DNA from: an uncultured Clostridia bacterium
GTDB lineage: Bacteria > Bacillota > Clostridia > Oscillospirales > Ruminococcaceae
Assembly: GCA_938014855.1 (NCBI GenBank)
Contig: CALLQM010000336.1
Coordinates: forward strand, 1 to 15,562
Length of the DNA stretch: 15,562 nucleotides
Direction: 5' to 3'
Part shown: positions 13,919 through 15,562 of the stretch, one piece after another
Layout of the letters: the number at the start of each line of letters is the position of its first letter
Numbering within the stretch: position 1 is the first letter of the stretch
Made by a program: the position numbers and the translations under genes
The notes under the pieces: model-generated
The model's input: the letters and a program-made list of their open reading frames with translations, nothing else
The model's database searches: none
Told to the model about the DNA's origin: nothing

Positions 13919-15220
13919 TTACAAAATATCTATATATTCATTATTTAAGGCTTTATTCATACTTCTAACAGCACAAAACTTACCGCACATAGAGCAAGTA
14001 TCATCAAATTCCGGTGTCCTTTCATCACGAATAGATTTTGCATATTCTGGATCAATAGCACATTCCCATTGTCCTTCCCAGTCTAATCTACGTCTGGCAT
14101 CCGCCATCTTATCATCTATATTTCTTGCGTTTGGTATTTTCTTTGCAATATCTGCTGCGTGTGCCGCAATTTTACTTGCTATAATACCTTGTTTAACATC
14201 ATTAACATTTGGTAAAGCAAGATGTTCTGCTGGAGTCACGTAGCACAGGAATGCCGCTCCTGCCATAGCTGCAACAGAACCGCCGATTGCCGCAGTGATG
14301 TGGTCGTATCCAGGAGCGATATCTGTTACGATAGGACCCAGCACATAGAAAGGCGCTCCCATACAAATAGTTTGTTGTATTTTCATATTTGCTTCAACTT
14401 GGTCAAGCGGAACATGACCAGGACCTTCAACCATGACTTGAACATCTTTTGCCCAGGCTCTTTTTGTTAATTCACCTAAACGAACCAGCTCATCTATTTG
14501 GCAAACATCACCCGCATCAGCAAGACAGCCAGGACGGCAAGCATCGCCTAATGAAATAGTAACATCGTATTCTCTACAAATTTCAAGAATTTCATCGTAA
14601 TACTCATAGAATGGATTTTCATTTCCTGTCATACACATCCAAGCAAATACAAGAGATCCGCCTCTTGATACGATATTCATATTTCTTTTGTGTGTTTTTA
14701 TTTGTTCAATCGTTTTGCGTGTTATTCCACAGTGCAATGTTACAAAGTCAACACCGTCTTGTGCATGTAGTCTTACCACATCTATAAAGTCTTTAGCGGA
14801 TAGAGTTGATAAATCTCTTTGATAATGTATTACAGAGTCATAAACAGGTACTGTACCTATCATGGCAGGACATTCAGAAGTCAATTTTCTTCTAAATCCT
14901 GTTGTATCTCCATGAGAAGACAAATCCATGATAGCTTCTGCCCCCATATTAACAGCTTCCATAACCTTTTTCATTTCAACATCATAATCCTTGCAATCCC
15001 TGGAAACACCAAGATTTACATTGATTTTTGTTCTGAGCATAGAGCCAATACCGTTTACATTTATACATTTATGATTTTTATTTGCACAAATTGCAATTTT
15101 ACCTTCTGCCACGTACTGTCTGATAAATTCCGGCTCCCTGTATTCCTTTTCCGCTACAATTTTCATTTGTGGTGTTATAATTCCTTTTTTTGCTGCTTCC
15201 ATTTGAGTGTTGTACGTCAT
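13919..15220 (-). CDS. thiC: Phosphomethylpyrimidine synthase
   Basis: Radical-SAM enzyme that rearranges aminoimidazole ribotide into HMP phosphate, the pyrimidine half of thiamine. 433 residues, the short clostridial form without the N-terminal extension of the E. coli enzyme. Visible: INVNLGVSRDCKDYD (~67-81), MDLSSHGDTTGFRR, SRGGSLVFAWM, SLGDACRPGCLAD, MVEGPGHVPLDQV, and the C-terminal cluster motif C409-x2-C412-x4-C417 (CSMCGKFC), which holds the [4Fe-4S] cluster. AAGGAG lies 7 nt before the ATG. The gene is preceded by a TPP riboswitch and terminator, so it is repressed when thiamine pyrophosphate is plentiful. It is visibly more AT-rich than the genes to its left, and no other thi gene is present in the window. 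Confidence 0.98.
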   Translation of the reverse strand: MTYNTQMEAAKKGIITPQMKIVAEKEYREPEFIRQYVAEGKIAICANKNHKCINVNGIGSMLRTKINVNLGVSRDCKDYDVEMKKVMEAVNMGAEAIMDLSSHGDTTGFRRKLTSECPAMIGTVPVYDSVIHYQRDLSTLSAKDFIDVVRLHAQDGVDFVTLHCGITRKTIEQIKTHKRNMNIVSRGGSLVFAWMCMTGNENPFYEYYDEILEICREYDVTISLGDACRPGCLADAGDVCQIDELVRLGELTKRAWAKDVQVMVEGPGHVPLDQVEANMKIQQTICMGAPFYVLGPIVTDIAPGYDHITAAIGGSVAAMAGAAFLCYVTPAEHLALPNVNDVKQGIIASKIAAHAADIAKKIPNARNIDDKMADARRRLDWEGQWECAIDPEYAKSIRDERTPEFDDTCSMCGKFCAVRSMNKALNNEYIDIL

Positions 15221-15249
15221 AATTTTTCTCCTTTATAAAATTTAATTTT

Positions 15250-15292
15250 AAAAAAAATAAGCAGAAAATACCTTTTTTGGTACTTTCTGCTT
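15250..15292 (-). terminator. Riboswitch-controlled terminator of thiC
   Basis: AAGCAGAAAGTACC and GGTATTTTCTGCTT on the minus strand (arms 15279-15292 and 15259-15272, 6-nt loop) form a 14-bp stem with one G-U pair, followed by eight Ts (15250-15257). It lies between the TPP aptamer and the thiC ribosome site, where ligand binding would favour termination. Confidence 0.9.
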
Positions 15293-15306
15293 ACAAATAG
15301 CATTTA

Positions 15307-15390
15307 TACTTCCTACGTTGGCATTATCCAAATCAGGTTAAGGGTCGAAGTTATAACTTCCTCTCAGCCTGTATACAAGCTCCCCTGCTT
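15307..15390 (-). ncRNA. TPP riboswitch (THI element)
   Basis: Read on the minus strand from 15390, the leader carries the conserved THI-box blocks in order: GGGGAGC, GCTGAGAGG, GACCCTTAACCTGA, GGATAATGCCAACGTAGGAA. These are the TPP-binding core of the aptamer. It directly precedes the terminator at 15250-15292 and thiC, and follows a promoter whose start falls ~10 nt before the aptamer. A transcription-attenuation OFF switch is the expected mode. Confidence 0.97.
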
Positions 15391-15406
15391 CTATTTATTT
15401 TTCTTA

Positions 15407-15435
15407 ATCTTATCATAGTCAACAGGTATAGTCAA
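15407..15435 (-). promoter_or_regulatory. thiC promoter
   Basis: Minus-strand TTGACT (15430-15435), 17-bp spacer, TAAGAT (15407-15412), start near 15400, just before the riboswitch. A second TTGACT at 15417-15422 has no comparably good -10. Confidence 0.7.
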
Positions 15436-15466
15436 TTTAAATTAAATATAAATAGTCTACAAACAT

Positions 15467-15508
15467 AAAAAAATCCTCATGGAAAGAATATCTTTACCAT
15501 GAGGATTT
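15467..15508 (-). terminator. Terminator of the tRNA-Leu unit
   Basis: AATCCTCATGG / CCATGAGGATT (15472-15482 with 15497-15507), with inner AAAG/CTTT pairing across a bulged base, is followed on the minus strand by seven Ts (15467-15473). It begins immediately after the tRNA 3' CCA. Confidence 0.9.
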
Positions 15509-15562
15509 TGGTGCGGATAACAGGACTTGAACCTGCACGGTCGCCCACTAGAGCCTAAATCT
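15509..15562 (-). tRNA. tRNA-Leu(TAG), 3' half, cut by window edge
   Basis: The minus strand from 15562 shows the end of the anticodon arm (AGA-TTTAGGC-TCTAG, anticodon TAG), a long variable arm typical of leucine tRNAs (about TGGGCGACCGT), a T-arm GCAGG-TTCAAGT-CCTGT, acceptor strand TATCCGC, discriminator A and an encoded CCA ending at 15509. The 5' half lies beyond the window. Terminator follows directly. Confidence 0.92.

Noticed and set aside
15467..15562. tRNA-Leu 3' end as an integration (att) site for the thiC unit
   Set aside because: No integrase, no direct repeat of the tRNA 3' end found on the other side of thiC, and the tRNA has its own intact terminator.

Overview
The window reads as a chromosomal segment of a low-to-mid GC Firmicute, most likely a Clostridia member of the Oscillospiraceae/Ruminococcaceae or Lachnospiraceae kind. 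The evidence is strong AGGAGG-type ribosome sites, sigma-A-like promoters with 17-bp spacers, a GntR/LacI-type AraR regulator, a TPP riboswitch with an intrinsic terminator, and a lipoprotein solute-binding protein. Every gene I can support lies on the minus strand, so transcription runs from high to low coordinates. The taxonomic placement is inference.

Layout in transcription order. At the right edge is the 3' half of a tRNA-Leu(TAG) with its terminator (15467-15562). Next is thiC, with its own promoter and TPP riboswitch/terminator leader (13919-15435), ending in a hairpin terminator. A YoaK/DUF1275 membrane protein follows (12980-13654). The centre is an L-arabinose locus: a three-gene sugar ABC transporter (binding protein 12689-11538, ATPase 11437-9884, permease 9884-8697), the repressor AraR (8521-7445), and the catabolic operon araB-araA-araD (7360-3492) closed by a strong palindromic terminator. 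Two housekeeping genes follow, each with its own promoter: a phosphohexomutase (3280-1751) and glycyl-tRNA synthetase (1673-276). After the glyS terminator a perfect-consensus promoter faces the 5' half of a tRNA-Pro(TGG), cut by the left edge.

How the genes work together. The transporter is of the GguA/GguB/ChvE (multiple monosaccharide) type and probably imports arabinose or related sugars. AraA isomerises L-arabinose to L-ribulose, AraB phosphorylates it, and AraD epimerises the product to D-xylulose-5-phosphate for the pentose phosphate pathway. Similar dyads, TTGTA-TG-TACAA over the araB promoter and TTGTACGGACAA in the transporter leader, look like AraR operators and suggest one AraR regulon covering uptake and catabolism.

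I found no previously undescribed system. The items most worth a second look are regulatory: a long TTTTTGCAAAG inverted repeat embracing the -35 box of the transporter promoter, the AraR-like operator set, a GC-rich hairpin between the binding-protein and ATPase genes, the AT-rich thiC unit, and a mismatched anticodon stem in the partial tRNA-Pro. No mobile element, CRISPR array or origin was seen.
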